Positions 34,877 through 44,968 of a stretch of 64,000 bases of DNA are shown piece by piece. The notes under the pieces were generated by a model. That model saw nothing but the letters and a program-made list of their open reading frames with translations. It made no database searches and was not told the origin of the DNA. Made by a program: the position numbers and the translations under genes. The stretch spans positions 62,001-126,000 of the forward strand of contig NZ_JTHE03000103.1 of NCBI RefSeq assembly GCF_000817775.3, given 5' to 3'. The first letter of the stretch is position 1. The number at the start of each line of letters is the position of its first letter. The stretch comes from Lyngbya confervoides BDU141951 (GTDB taxonomy: Bacteria; Cyanobacteriota; Cyanobacteriia; Thermosynechococcales; Thermosynechococcaceae).

Positions 34877-35749
34877 TTACTCAAAATTTTGAGCTTGCCA
34901 CTGGGCTGGATCCACTGCCTGACCGTTCACGTAGAATCCATAATGCAGATGGGGACCCGTGGATGCGCCGGTACTGCCAACGGTCCCAATTTTTTGCCCT
35001 GGGCTGACCATCTGCCCTTCCTGCACGGAAATATCCTGAAGATGGATATAAATTGTAATGACGCCTTGGCCGTGATCAATCCCCACAGAATTCCCATGAA
35101 TCTCAAATCCGTTGGCCTCTCGGCCCACTAGCACGACCTTGCCCTGTGCTGCGGCCAGCACTGGAGAACCGGCATATCCAGCGTAGTCTAAGCCTCGATG
35201 ATAGTAGTCATTGGCAAAGACACCGTTGTAGTAGCGTCGAACGCCAAATCCCGTGGAGAGTGGGCCGTTATTTGGACGAATAAAGGGGCCACTCCAGTGC
35301 TTAACGGGAGTTACCATGGCCTTCAAGGCATCCATGCGATCAAATTCGTAGTCGGTGCCTGTATCGTCCTGCTTGCTGGGGGGCAGCCAGATGCTCTGGG
35401 TCGGAAACCAGCGTTGACCAATCCAAAGCATTAAATTTCGCTGCTTCTGGTTCCCCTGAACCGTTAGGGGACGGCGTCCATACTGCTCAAGGGGAGTGGT
35501 GGGGATCAAGGCTCGCCAACGATTGGCTGCAATTTGGAAGGCCGGAAACTCTTTGCCGTTGACGCTGACGCTGGGGGCGGTGGTGAGAGATTCACCAGGA
35601 TCGGGGGTGACAATGACAGAGAGCGTCTCGCCAAGGGTGGGCTGTTTGGGAGAAACCGTGACTTCTATTGCCTGGCTGGCACCGGTGCCCAGGGTGCTGA
35701 GTGCAAGGGTGGCGATCGCTGGAAGGAATCGTTGAAAAGGCTTCATCAT
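34877..35749 (-). CDS. M23 family metallopeptidase, exported
   Basis: A 290-residue protein with an N-terminal signal peptide (FLPAIATLALSTLGTGASQA, cleavage after SQA). An Ig-like or linker region precedes the LytM/M23 domain: YHRGLDYAG (H-x3-D) and the second metal motif GPHLHYGFYV (H-x-H). Both zinc ligand sets are intact, so it probably cleaves peptidoglycan cross-links or is a division-related hydrolase. Two adjacent ATG codons start the frame. The upstream 627-base gap is shared with the NYN gene. Confidence 0.85.
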   Translation of the reverse strand: MMKPFQRFLPAIATLALSTLGTGASQAIEVTVSPKQPTLGETLSVIVTPDPGESLTTAPSVSVNGKEFPAFQIAANRWRALIPTTPLEQYGRRPLTVQGNQKQRNLMLWIGQRWFPTQSIWLPPSKQDDTGTDYEFDRMDALKAMVTPVKHWSGPFIRPNNGPLSTGFGVRRYYNGVFANDYYHRGLDYAGYAGSPVLAAAQGKVVLVGREANGFEIHGNSVGIDHGQGVITIYIHLQDISVQEGQMVSPGQKIGTVGSTGASTGPHLHYGFYVNGQAVDPAQWQAQNFE

Positions 35750-36376
35750 GAATCGGGGAGAAAGTGAAACAGCAGTGGAACAGACGCAAGGAGCGGCTGG
35801 AAAATTTCAAGCCGGGGAGTGATGTTGCTCCTGAGAAAGTCCCCCGGAGTCTGATCGCACCTGATCAAAAGACTGGCGTAAGATACCACAAAATGCACAG
35901 ACGCTGCGAAGCGCTTCGGGTTAACGGGTTAACCAGAGCCCATGAGCCAAGGCCCATGGTTTGCACTCAGGTGAAGGCCTTGGAACGCTCAACATCAAAA
36001 GCGCTGAGGATCTGCAATCCCGAGCGTCACCAAGGGATGACAATCTCCTAAAGTCCCGGGATTACAACCCGGATTACAACAGGGACTGCGGTATCATAAG
36101 CTCACCCATTTTCTTTGACCTAAAGCAGCAATCTGTGGTGAAGACGCTATAGACTGGGAGCTAGGGTTAAAAATTTTAAATATGGCTAAATCTTAAAAAT
36201 ATGAATTTCTACCATTGCCTAATATCTATGTTTCTAATCCATGATTTCTATACTTGATTCCTAAACTCTATTCATAATATTTATCTGCTAGCTAATTAAG
36301 TGCTTTTTTGGGGGCAAGTCTTCAGTACTTAACCCCTGACCCGGTGATCCAGTTCCCTATATTAACTTCTAAAATA
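35750..36376. other. Divergent intergenic region with adjacent palindromes and an AT-rich block
   Basis: This 627-base gap lies between the M23 peptidase and the NYN-domain gene. It contains an exact 12-bp palindrome CGAAGCGCTTCG (35907-35918) directly followed by GGTTAAC/GTTAACC arms (35919-35934), and a direct repeat of GGATTACAAC at 36059-36068 and 36071-36080. Bases 36160-36300 are markedly AT-rich, likely the promoter of the NYN gene. A 95-codon frame on the plus strand (35764-36051) is not convincing. Confidence 0.5.
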
Positions 36377-36895
36377 ATGCGTCCCTACTACGATCGGGTT
36401 TCCATCTTTGTTGATGGAAACAATATGTTTTATGCTCAGCAAAAAAACGGTTGGTTCTTTGACCCGAAGCGAATTCTTAAATACTTTACTCTGGAACCGG
36501 ATGTGAAGTTGGTGAATGCTTTTTGGTATACGGGTCTAAAGGACTCCCAGGATCAGCGAGGTTTTCGAGATGCCCTGATCAGTTTGGGCTATACGGTGCG
36601 GACCAAGGTCCTGAAAGAATACTACGATGATAACTCCGGCCGTTATTCGCAAAAGGCCAATCTAGATATTGAAATTGTGATTGATATGTTCAATACAGTG
36701 GAGCAATATGATCGGGTAATTCTGTTTAGTGGGGATGGTGACTTTGAGCGGGCAATTGAGCTGTTGCGTTCTAAAAGCACCCATATTACTGTGGTGTCTA
36801 CTGAGGGCATGATTGCTCGCGAACTGCGCAATGCCACGGATCAGTATATTGACCTCAATGACATTCGTGAATTTATTGAGAAAACTGAATTTTAA
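36377..36895 (+). CDS. NYN domain protein (LabA/DUF88 family)
   Basis: A 172-residue protein with a PIN-like NYN nuclease fold: VSIFVDGNNMFYAQ near the start, DIEIVIDMFNTVEQYDRVILFSGDGDFERAIELL in the middle, and the late GMIARELRNATDQYIDL. Acidic residues at the three expected positions are present. It resembles the LabA family, where the founding member damps clock output in Synechococcus; ribonuclease activity is inferred for the fold. ATG at 36377 gives the normal N-terminus; the frame is open to 36308. Confidence 0.85.
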   Translation: MRPYYDRVSIFVDGNNMFYAQQKNGWFFDPKRILKYFTLEPDVKLVNAFWYTGLKDSQDQRGFRDALISLGYTVRTKVLKEYYDDNSGRYSQKANLDIEIVIDMFNTVEQYDRVILFSGDGDFERAIELLRSKSTHITVVSTEGMIARELRNATDQYIDLNDIREFIEKTEF

Positions 36896-36909
36896 GCGCG
36901 ATCGCTCAG

Positions 36910-39612
36910 CTAGCGGCCCACCAAGTCCCGAAACCAACCGTCTTCCCAGAGTGGGTAAAAGTCCGGATCCGATCGGGCCGTATCGCGGTAGCGAGGATTG
37001 AGTTCAATGGCGCGCTCTAGATTTTCCAGGCCTAGGTCAATTTTATCCTGAGCAATGTCGCTCACCGCCTGACTGTATAGGGTGTGAGGATCGTCAGGTT
37101 TAATGGCTAACGCCTGACGGAAACAGGTTTCGGCCTGTTCGAAGTCTCCTAGTTTGGCCTGAACATAGCCGAGATGGCTCCAGGATTTGTGGGCATTTGG
37201 GGAAAGATCTACCGATTTTTGGAGTGAGTCACGCGCCTCTTCGTAGCGTTCTAAAACTTCCAGAGCCAGTCCCCGATTAAGCCAGTTTACCCCTTCTTCC
37301 GGTTGGAGTTGGACGGCCTTATCAAAGGATTCGTAGGCCTCGGTGTGCTGTTGCAACATGCCGAATACGGCCCCGCGATTAATCCATGCTTCCGTAAAAT
37401 CAGGGTCAATCTCCAGAGCTTTGTCGTAGGTGGCGATGGCATCTTCAAAACGGCGCAGCCGCTCCAGCATTAAGCCTCGGTTCATCCAGGTGGTGATATC
37501 GGTGGGTCGCAGCTTCAGCACCTTATTAAAGGACGCAATGGCTGCTTCATAGCGCCGCATTTCCTTGAGCCACAAACCACGATCATTCCAGCTGTCTGCC
37601 TGTTGCGGCTCTAAATCTAGGGCCTTATTGATGGCCGCAATTGCATCTTCATATTGCTGGAGAGCCGCCAACGCCTGGGCTTGCTCACGCCAAAGTTGAG
37701 GATTCTCAGGCTGTAGGTCCAGGGCCTGATCGTATAGGGCTACGGCCTGAGAATACTGCTGCTGGGCTGCCAGGGCCTGGGCCTGGTGAAGATAGTCGGA
37801 AATCTCTAAAAAGAGCTTTGGATGATTGCTCTTCAGTTTGTCCAGGGTTGTGTTGATCTGGCTAAATTTTTGTTCCAGATCCTCCAAGGCCGCTTGGGCA
37901 AAATCGGAGGGCTGGAGCTGGGCAATCTGGGTGAGAATCGTTTCCTTTTGGGCTTGTGCGTTCTGAGCTATCGCATCCAAGCGCTCCTGGGCAGAGGCTT
38001 CTAGGGCCTCAAGCTGAGATAGGGTTTGGCGCTGCGATGAGGCTAGATCTTGCTGAATCTCCTGGGTGGCCTGGGTGAAATTTGCGGTGAGCTGATCGAG
38101 CTGGGTGAAGGTAGTGGATTTTCTGAGATCAACCTCCTGCCCCAGGGATTCAAGGGTTTGATTGACCTGCTGCATCTGTCGCTCGATCCGACTCAGGGCC
38201 TCTTGCTGCTGCTGAATCAGCTGTTGGTCAGCCTGTGTCAGCTTTTGTTGTGCTTCACCTTGCAGGCGATCGATGACATCCTTGACCTGGTTATATTGGG
38301 TTTGCAGGGTGCTTTGTAGCTCAAGAGCTCGGGTGGAGAACTGGCCCGCGCTTTGGTAAAGCTCCTGGGTTTTAGTTTCCGCTTCGCGGGCATATTGCTC
38401 TTGAGTTTTGGACAGTTGAGCCACCAATATTGCGCCGGATTGCTCCAGATTCTGCAGCAGTTCCTGTTGAGCCAGGGAAGCTTTATCTGCAGCCTGCTGC
38501 TCAATTTCAGAAAGGTTGGGCACAAAGGTAGACTCAAGGCGTTTAAGATTATCTAAAATTTGACCCCACTGATTTTGGGCATTGTCTCTCAGCTGATTTA
38601 AATGATCCTGGTAATCTCGATTAACGGCCTCTAGTCCTTGCAAGAGGGCATCCTTTTTGCCGCGAATTTCCCCTTCAAAAATGGCAAGCTTGGGCTCAAA
38701 GGCGACCGAGAGTTGATTGAGATTTTGCAAAAGCTGATCTTTCTCGGCCTGCGCCTCGCCCTCTAGCTGGCGAAGCAGGGTTAGAAACTGCTGTTGGGCG
38801 CTTTGCAGAGATTGTTGCAGTTCTCCTTGCTCTTGGTCCAGTTCTGCTTCAAGGGTCTTCAACTTGGGCTGAAACTCTGCTGCAATGGCTCGGCATTCCA
38901 AAATAATTTGGTCCTGTTGGTTGCGCAGCTCATCATATAGCTCACTGACCTTGAGCTTGGCATCAGATTCGTACTGGGCCAGGGTTCGTTGAGACTTGTC
39001 CGTGAATTGTTTAAAAGCCTGAATACCCTCTTCCTGCATTTTGGCTAAACCAGCCAGCGATTGGGATAATGATTGACGCTTGCTGGTCAGATCCTGCCGA
39101 AATTCTCGACTGTGCTGGTCTAGATCTTGGGTCAAGACCTTAGATTTTTGTAAAACTCGATTGACCTCCAAATTTGCGCTAGCAATTTGTGCTTTCAGCT
39201 GCGTTAACTCCCGCAGTTGAGTTTCAACAATTTCGGTGACCTCTCGAATCACGGAGCGGCGCAACAGCCACAGGCTAATCACGGCTGTGACAAACAGCAG
39301 GGCTAGGACCGCCAGAAAAATATTGAATAAGGTCGTGGTTTGGCTGAGTTTCCGCAGTTCCGACAGCTCCTGCTGCTCGGGGGCTGTTAGGGTGGGGGCG
39401 GGGTCGGGTCGGGTTTGGGCCGCAGCTGAACGACTGGGCAGAGTGCTGAGGGGAAAGGTTGTGAAGATCAGCAGAACCAGCTTTGTCCCAAATGCAATAA
39501 TGCCCCAGGGATAGGGGCGGGGCGATCGCGTTTCCCCGGAGATGGCCCTATCGACAGTGGCAATTTGGTTCATAGGAGCTGACGTAAACATTCCCTCATT
39601 TATGCCCATCAT
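36910..39612 (-). CDS. Membrane-anchored coiled-coil TPR protein
   Basis: About 900 residues. The N-terminus has one hydrophobic stretch (IIAFGTKLVLLIFTTFPLSTL), then a Pro-rich piece and a clear membrane helix (FNIFLAVLALLFVTAVISLWLLRRS, near residue 105). A very long Gln/Glu/Leu-rich coiled coil runs to about residue 590. Seven or so TPR repeats follow (for example ALYDQALDLQPENPQLWREQAQAL and AIATYDKALEIDPDFTEAWINRG). The first codons are uncertain: ATG at 39612 is used, with in-frame alternatives at 39627 (TTG) and 39573. It looks like a scaffold or tether; no enzyme motif was seen. Coiled-coil length is unusual for a TPR protein. Confidence 0.8.
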   Translation of the reverse strand: MMGINEGMFTSAPMNQIATVDRAISGETRSPRPYPWGIIAFGTKLVLLIFTTFPLSTLPSRSAAAQTRPDPAPTLTAPEQQELSELRKLSQTTTLFNIFLAVLALLFVTAVISLWLLRRSVIREVTEIVETQLRELTQLKAQIASANLEVNRVLQKSKVLTQDLDQHSREFRQDLTSKRQSLSQSLAGLAKMQEEGIQAFKQFTDKSQRTLAQYESDAKLKVSELYDELRNQQDQIILECRAIAAEFQPKLKTLEAELDQEQGELQQSLQSAQQQFLTLLRQLEGEAQAEKDQLLQNLNQLSVAFEPKLAIFEGEIRGKKDALLQGLEAVNRDYQDHLNQLRDNAQNQWGQILDNLKRLESTFVPNLSEIEQQAADKASLAQQELLQNLEQSGAILVAQLSKTQEQYAREAETKTQELYQSAGQFSTRALELQSTLQTQYNQVKDVIDRLQGEAQQKLTQADQQLIQQQQEALSRIERQMQQVNQTLESLGQEVDLRKSTTFTQLDQLTANFTQATQEIQQDLASSQRQTLSQLEALEASAQERLDAIAQNAQAQKETILTQIAQLQPSDFAQAALEDLEQKFSQINTTLDKLKSNHPKLFLEISDYLHQAQALAAQQQYSQAVALYDQALDLQPENPQLWREQAQALAALQQYEDAIAAINKALDLEPQQADSWNDRGLWLKEMRRYEAAIASFNKVLKLRPTDITTWMNRGLMLERLRRFEDAIATYDKALEIDPDFTEAWINRGAVFGMLQQHTEAYESFDKAVQLQPEEGVNWLNRGLALEVLERYEEARDSLQKSVDLSPNAHKSWSHLGYVQAKLGDFEQAETCFRQALAIKPDDPHTLYSQAVSDIAQDKIDLGLENLERAIELNPRYRDTARSDPDFYPLWEDGWFRDLVGR

Positions 39613-39820
39613 CTTCGTTTTGGTCAATGCTCCTTAGCCGAGTTCTATAGCTGAGTTCTCTTAGGATTTTGGGAGGCCCTGGTCCTGTGGGTCAATGGCC
39701 CCCGAGGGAGCCCCTTCTGAGTCCATCTTGGCCCAGGCTAGTTTGGATTGGTCTGAAACCCTCAGGGCAGGTTATGGTTTCATTAAGGTCTGGTGCGAGA
39801 GAAAATCCCGGAAGTCAACG

Positions 39821-40621
39821 ATGGTAGGATTGCTCTGGCGCCGCAGTCAAACCCAATTTATGCAAGCAACGAAAAGTTCTCCAACCCAGCCTCTGGCCCC
39901 GGTGTCCTCTGTCGGGCAGATTCTTATTGTAGAAGACGAAGAAGTGATTCGCGATACGGTTTCCTTGGCGCTTCGAGATGAAGGCTACACCGTGATCACC
40001 GCTGTGGACGGTAAAATCGGGCTTGAGCTCATTCAGTCGGGAGAAAAGCGCCGACAGATGACTGGAGAATCACCCCTGGATCTGGTCATTCTAGACATTA
40101 TGTTACCGGGTATCAATGGCTTGGATCTGTGCCGGTATATTCGGCGCGAGGGGTTTCCGATTCCCGTTCTCGTTCTCAGTGCTAAGGGGAGTGAGGCTGA
40201 TCGAGTGGTGGGCCTGGAGGTGGGTGCCGACGATTATTTGGGAAAGCCCTTTGGAATGCGGGAACTTGTGGCTCGCTGTCGAGCGCTGCTGCGGCGTCAG
40301 CAGATGAATCAGTCCCACTCCAGTCAGGCGTTGAAATGCCGAGATTTAGTGCTCTATCCCCAGGAATGTCGAGCGACTAAGGCGGATCGAGATCTCAATC
40401 TATCACCGAAGGAGTTTAAAATTTTAGAGTTGTTCATGAGCTACCCACGTCGCGTTTGGCCTCGGGAGCAGATCCTAGAGAAGATTTGGGGAATTGACTA
40501 CATCGGCGATAGTAAAACCGTTGATGTTCACATTCGGTGGCTGCGCGAGAAAATTGAGCGCGATCCTAGTCATCCAGATTATCTGGTTACGGTACGCGGG
40601 TTTGGCTATCGGTTTGGTTGA
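39821..40621 (+). CDS. sphR: OmpR/PhoB-family response regulator (SphR-like)
   Basis: A 266-residue regulator. The receiver (ILIVEDEEVIRDTVSLALRDEGY) has phosphoacceptor D92 in LVILDIMLPG and the conserved Lys in YLGKPF. The C-terminus is an OmpR-type winged helix (LSPKEFKILELFM, then SKTVDVHIRWLREKIE, and TVRGFGYRFG). ATG at 39821 has GGAAG nearby; the frame is open to 39695. The histidine kinase follows 40 bases on. Resemblance of the kinase to cyanobacterial SphS makes this the likely phosphate-regulon regulator. Confidence 0.8.
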   Translation: MVGLLWRRSQTQFMQATKSSPTQPLAPVSSVGQILIVEDEEVIRDTVSLALRDEGYTVITAVDGKIGLELIQSGEKRRQMTGESPLDLVILDIMLPGINGLDLCRYIRREGFPIPVLVLSAKGSEADRVVGLEVGADDYLGKPFGMRELVARCRALLRRQQMNQSHSSQALKCRDLVLYPQECRATKADRDLNLSPKEFKILELFMSYPRRVWPREQILEKIWGIDYIGDSKTVDVHIRWLREKIERDPSHPDYLVTVRGFGYRFG

Positions 40622-40661
40622 TGCTTAATTCCCATCCCAAATAGGCGGATTATTCAGCTTT

Positions 40662-42068
40662 ATGACTCCCCTGGTCGCATTTTTGGCAGGCTGCCTCCTA
40701 GGGCTAGGGGCGTTCGGCATGAGCCAGTGGCGCTTGCGTCAGCAGCTGCAGAGTCTATCGCAATTTCTGCCGGTTAACCCCTTGGACCGGTTAACCTTTC
40801 ATCGCGATCTCAAACGTTGCTTCCAGGAACAGCAGGAGATCGCCCAAGACCTGGAGCAGCAGATCAAGAGCTATGAACAGGTGCTGGAGACCTTGCCGGT
40901 GGGGTTCTTGCAGGTGGACCTGGAGAATCAACTGGTTGGGTATAACGCTAGGGCACTGGAACTGCTCCATGTTGCCTCGGTGCCGGGTGTGCGTCAGGTG
41001 TTGGAGGTGGCTCGCTCTTACGAACTGGATCAGTTGATTGATCAGGTGAGGCGCACCCAAGCTCTGTGCCAACGGGAATGGGTGTTGTTGACGGTTCCGC
41101 CAGATCGAGAATCGGCGAATCACTGGCAAGAGTCTGCCCAGCCCTTGCGGGGAATTGGCTTCCCCTTGAGCAATCGTCATATTGGCGTAGTTCTTGAGGA
41201 TCGTCGAGAAGTGTTAGCGCTAACCCAAGAGCGCGATCGCTGGACGTCAGACGTTGCCCACGAGTTTAAGACACCGTTGACTGCAATTCGCTTGGTGGCG
41301 GAAACCCTGGAGCATCGGGTAGAGGAGGATCTGCTTCCCTGGGTCAGTCGCCTGCAGTCTGAGGTGATCCGATTAAGTTCCCTGGTTCAAGACATTTTGG
41401 AGCTGAGTTACATTGCCCACAGTCCCAAGCAGGCTATGGCGAGAACTTCAGTGGATATCGCTCAGCTCATCCAACAGGCCTGGTTAAACCTGGAACTGGT
41501 GGCTCAACAGAAGGATTTGTCGCTTTTTTATCAAGGACCTGATCAGGTGGTGATCAAGGGAGATCCAGCTCGCCTCTATCGCGTCTTTCAAAATCTTTTA
41601 GATAACGCCATTAAGCATAGTCCTTGCCAGGAGACGATTGTTGTGGCTATTCATCCCCTGCCTGACTCTGCCGCGCGCGCGCAGACTAAACTGTTATCCC
41701 AATCCCAGAGCAGAACAGAGGCTCGTTCCGGAGGCTGGGTAGAGATTGAGGTCATTGATCGCGGCGCTGGATTTCCACCGGATGTGTTGCCCCATATCTT
41801 TAAGCGATTTTATCGAGGGGACGAATCTCGGGCGCGATCTCCCGAGAGGAATGCCGCTCTGGTGCCGCCGGAGTTTGAGGTTGGCGATTTTCGAGATTGG
41901 TCCTCCCAGAGCGCTCCTCCAGAATCTACTGTGAATCAGGGAAGTGGTCTGGGTTTAGCGATTGTTCAGCAGATTGTGGCTGCCCATGGTGGGCGGATTA
42001 GTGCCAGCAATCATCCCCAGTGGGGAGGGGGGTGGCTGCGCCTGCATTTACCGGTGCCGGAGAGATAG
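40662..42068 (+). CDS. sphS: Sensor histidine kinase (SphS-like)
   Basis: A 468-residue kinase. A single N-terminal membrane segment (VAFLAGCLLGLGAFGM) anchors it; then a helical linker, a PAS-like sensor (GFLQVDLENQLVGYNARALELL), the H-box DVAHEFKTPLTAIRL with phosphorylated H200, the N-box FQNLLDNAIKHSP, and G-boxes DRGAGFP and GSGLGLAI. The VARSYELDQLIDQVRR stretch is like SphS, the cyanobacterial PhoR equivalent. It follows sphR in one operon. Phosphate control is inferred from that similarity; nearby targets were not seen. Confidence 0.8.
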   Translation: MTPLVAFLAGCLLGLGAFGMSQWRLRQQLQSLSQFLPVNPLDRLTFHRDLKRCFQEQQEIAQDLEQQIKSYEQVLETLPVGFLQVDLENQLVGYNARALELLHVASVPGVRQVLEVARSYELDQLIDQVRRTQALCQREWVLLTVPPDRESANHWQESAQPLRGIGFPLSNRHIGVVLEDRREVLALTQERDRWTSDVAHEFKTPLTAIRLVAETLEHRVEEDLLPWVSRLQSEVIRLSSLVQDILELSYIAHSPKQAMARTSVDIAQLIQQAWLNLELVAQQKDLSLFYQGPDQVVIKGDPARLYRVFQNLLDNAIKHSPCQETIVVAIHPLPDSAARAQTKLLSQSQSRTEARSGGWVEIEVIDRGAGFPPDVLPHIFKRFYRGDESRARSPERNAALVPPEFEVGDFRDWSSQSAPPESTVNQGSGLGLAIVQQIVAAHGGRISASNHPQWGGGWLRLHLPVPER

Positions 42069-42138
42069 CCTTAAAAAAATCTCGAGAAGAATTGACTTTG
42101 CTGCCATCTTTAGCTAACTTAATAAATGTCCGAAACGC

Positions 42139-42211
42139 GCCCCCATCGTCTAGTGGCCTAGGACACCTCCCTTTCACGGAGGCGACAGGGATTCGAATTC
42201 CCTTGGGGGTA
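42139..42211 (+). tRNA. tRNA-Glu(TTC)
   Basis: A 73-base cloverleaf. The acceptor arms are GCCCCCA and TGGGGGT with the usual G-U at the first pair. The anticodon stem CCTCC/GGAGG encloses the loop CTTTCAC with anticodon TTC at 42173-42175, and a TTCGAAT T-loop follows (42191-42197). CCA is not encoded. Confidence 0.95.
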
Positions 42212-42351
42212 TTTCTAACAGCCGACCTTTTCAAAAAGGATCGTGTCCTTGACCCCCGTCGCGAATTATTCTTGATTCTGAAGATGATCGCGACCAACGG
42301 GGTTGAGGGGGCTTGCCTGGGCGGGGATCGGCTGGATGGGGTCTGGGTGGC

Positions 42352-43965
42352 TTAGTTGGCGGGCTCGATTGGTGTCTCTCCTGAGCGGGTGGGATGTGCG
42401 TTGGAGAGAGGCGCATGCAACCGTTGGCTAACGTTGATGAAACGATCTTGGGCGATCGCTCTCAAATGTTCTAAATGCTCCCGTCGGGAGATGGACAGGG
42501 GGATGGTTTGGCTGATTGCCCTCAGTAAGATTGCTGTGCTCAGGGGCTGCTGTAGATAGAGGGCTTGGTATAGTCCGGCGACCACTACTTGTTCGATCTC
42601 GGCGCCACTGAATCCCTGGGAGGCTTTGACGAGCTGATTCAGATCAAACTGTTTGAGGTCCTGGCGATGATGGGTGAGATGAATTTGTAAAATGGCGGCG
42701 CGATCGCGTTCCTGGGGGAGGTCAACATAGAAAATTTCGTCAAAGCGACCCTTGCGTAGCAGCTCCGGTGGAATCTGGGAGATATCATTGGCGGTGGCCA
42801 CCACAAAAACTTGCTGGGCTTTTTCCTGCATCCAGGTTAGAAATGAACCAAACATGCGCTGGCTCAGGCCGCCGTCGCTCACCTCGCTATGGCTTGACCC
42901 CAGGCTCTTCTCAATTTCATCAATCCAGAGAATGGACGGGGCCATGGACTCCGCGAGGCGGATAGCCTGCCGGAAGTTTTTCTCCGATTCGCCAACGTAC
43001 TTGTCGTAAAGACGGCCGGCATCCAGCTTGAGGAGAGGCATCTGCCAGACCTGGGCGATGGCCTTGGCCGCCAGGGATTTGCCGCAGCCCTGGATGCCCA
43101 CAATCAGAATTCCCTTGGGTGCTTGGAGATTGAGGGCGCGAGCAGCGGGGCTAAAGCCCACACTGGCGAGGTCTAGCCAGTCCTTAAGTCCCTGAAATCC
43201 TCCCAGGACAATGGCCCGATCGGAGGCGGGGAAATAGTCGAGGACCCCATCGGCGTGAATGATTTGGGCCTTGCGGTGCAGGATTCGCGCGATATCAGCT
43301 GCGGTGAGCTTGCCGTCATCAAGGGCGGCATAGGCAATAATCTGCCGCGCCTGCTTGAGGGTCATACCGCTGAGTGCCTGGACCAATTGGTCGCGTTCTG
43401 GATCCGTTAATTCCACTTGAATTCGTCGCTTGGCACTAAAGCTGCGAATCATCTGCTCGAGAATTTGCCGCAGTTCATCGCGTCCCGGCAGGGGCAGATC
43501 GTAGAATACGGCATCGTGGCTGAGATCGCTGGGGAGACGAATGGTTTCTCCGGTCAAAATGAGAGCTGAGGACTTTTGGGCAAACACCTGGGCCAGATCG
43601 CGAAAGTGGCGGGCTGTCTCGGGGTCTGATAGATGAGGGGCAAAATCCTTAAGCCAGAAAATTGCCTTCAGGCTCATGTCTTGAATATGTTTCAGAACCG
43701 CTAACGGCTCCTGGGTGTTGCCGATGGTCGTGGCTTGCAGCGTCCCCGGCGGTGCATATTCATTAATCCAAGGTGCATCGTAGGTGCCAGGCGATCGCAC
43801 CAGTCCCTGGGAAAGACTCCATTCAAACAGGGGTAAGTTCATCTCCTGGGTTGCCGCCTTCAGTAGGGTGCTAATGCGCTCTTCTTCCACCGTTTCAATG
43901 GTGATGACTGGATGGTAGGAAAGAATTAGCGTTTGAATATCGCGGATGGAAATGGAAAGCGGCAT
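42352..43965 (-). CDS. Ycf46-like AAA+ ATPase (second paralogue)
   Basis: A 537-residue AAA+ ATPase related to Ycf46 but distinct. The N-terminal region shows the same layout ([18 protein letters not shown], then [23 protein letters not shown]). Walker A is GIQGCGKS near residue 290, Walker [12 protein letters not shown], sensor 1 VVATAND, and the finger region [13 protein letters not shown]. Synechocystis also has two Ycf46-type genes, so this is probably the second class. Unlike the first copy it has no ycf35 or RHH neighbour; it is convergent with the sphS/tRNA-Glu region. Confidence 0.85.
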   Translation of the reverse strand: MPLSISIRDIQTLILSYHPVITIETVEEERISTLLKAATQEMNLPLFEWSLSQGLVRSPGTYDAPWINEYAPPGTLQATTIGNTQEPLAVLKHIQDMSLKAIFWLKDFAPHLSDPETARHFRDLAQVFAQKSSALILTGETIRLPSDLSHDAVFYDLPLPGRDELRQILEQMIRSFSAKRRIQVELTDPERDQLVQALSGMTLKQARQIIAYAALDDGKLTAADIARILHRKAQIIHADGVLDYFPASDRAIVLGGFQGLKDWLDLASVGFSPAARALNLQAPKGILIVGIQGCGKSLAAKAIAQVWQMPLLKLDAGRLYDKYVGESEKNFRQAIRLAESMAPSILWIDEIEKSLGSSHSEVSDGGLSQRMFGSFLTWMQEKAQQVFVVATANDISQIPPELLRKGRFDEIFYVDLPQERDRAAILQIHLTHHRQDLKQFDLNQLVKASQGFSGAEIEQVVVAGLYQALYLQQPLSTAILLRAISQTIPLSISRREHLEHLRAIAQDRFINVSQRLHAPLSNAHPTRSGETPIEPAN

Positions 43966-44099
43966 GGATCCTGGCCGTGATGGTTTAGATTTAGCGTACC
44001 CGCCATCCTCCGTTTTTCTGTGGATCCCTTGACTCGTGATGCTGATCCGGCCAATAATTCATAGGCTTTGGCCCCATGCAGGAGTGTGCAGTTGTTGGC

Positions 44100-44921
44100 A
44101 TGAAAATTACCACTTGGAATGTCAATTCGGTTCGTACCCGCCTAGATCATGTGACGGGCTGGCTTGCCGAAAACTCGGTGGAGGTGCTTTGTCTTCAGGA
44201 AACCAAAGTGGTGGATGCCGACTTTCCGCGATCGCCCTTTGAGGCGCTGGGCTATATTCCCTACGTTTTTGGCCAAAAATCCTACAACGGCGTTGCCCTG
44301 ATTGCGAAAACACCCCTGAGTGAGGTTCAGATGGGTTTTACTCCTGTCTTCGCCCATGCTGGTCTGGAAACGAACGCTGCTGAACTTCTGGATCAACAAA
44401 AGCGGGTAATCACGGGTGTAGCCGAGTCTGGGGTGCGTGTAGTTAATCTGTACGTGCCTAATGGCAATGCCATCGGCAGTGAAAAATACGCCTACAAGCT
44501 GCACTGGTTTGAGGTGCTCTACCGCTATATCAAGGCGTTGCTGAGGCGATCGCCCCAGGGCATTGTCCTGTGCGGGGACTTTAACATTGCCCTGGAGGAT
44601 CGCGATATTCATGATCCCCAGGGCCGCCAAACCCATATCATGTCCTCTGACGCAGAACGGGAGGCGCTTCGCACCTTGCTTGCTCTGGGCTTTGCAGATG
44701 CCTTTCGCAAGTTCACCACTGAGGCAGGACACTTTAGCTGGTGGGATTATCGCGCCGCCTCCTTTCGCCGTAATCGCGGCTGGCGCATCGACCATCACTA
44801 CGTAACCGCAGAGCTCTACGAGCAGGCGATCGCCTGTACCATCGATTGCGGACCGCGTCAGCTGGAAAAGCCCAGCGATCATACCCCCGTTACCCTAGAG
44901 CTAGCCTGTGTTGGAGGTTAG
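44100..44921 (+). CDS. xth: Exodeoxyribonuclease III
   Basis: A 273-residue AP endonuclease/3' exonuclease of base-excision repair. Motifs are MKITTWNVNSVRTRL, VEVLCLQETKV (metal-site Glu), NLYVPNG, LCGDFNIA, and the C-terminal RIDHHYVT and SDHTPV (catalytic Asp-His). ATG at 44100 fits the family N-terminus; the frame also has an ATG at 44076 with eight extra residues. It precedes lexA on the same strand by 47 bases, so the two repair genes may be co-transcribed. Confidence 0.93.
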   Translation: MKITTWNVNSVRTRLDHVTGWLAENSVEVLCLQETKVVDADFPRSPFEALGYIPYVFGQKSYNGVALIAKTPLSEVQMGFTPVFAHAGLETNAAELLDQQKRVITGVAESGVRVVNLYVPNGNAIGSEKYAYKLHWFEVLYRYIKALLRRSPQGIVLCGDFNIALEDRDIHDPQGRQTHIMSSDAEREALRTLLALGFADAFRKFTTEAGHFSWWDYRAASFRRNRGWRIDHHYVTAELYEQAIACTIDCGPRQLEKPSDHTPVTLELACVGG

Positions 44922-44968
44922 CAGTACAATAGTTCCATTCAGCATTGAAAGCAATTGCTCCGACTGCC

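Noticed and set aside
35764-36051. Plus-strand ORF of 95 codons between M23 and NYN genes
   Set aside because: Composition is biased to Arg/His/Pro without any family resemblance, and it covers palindromes that look regulatory.
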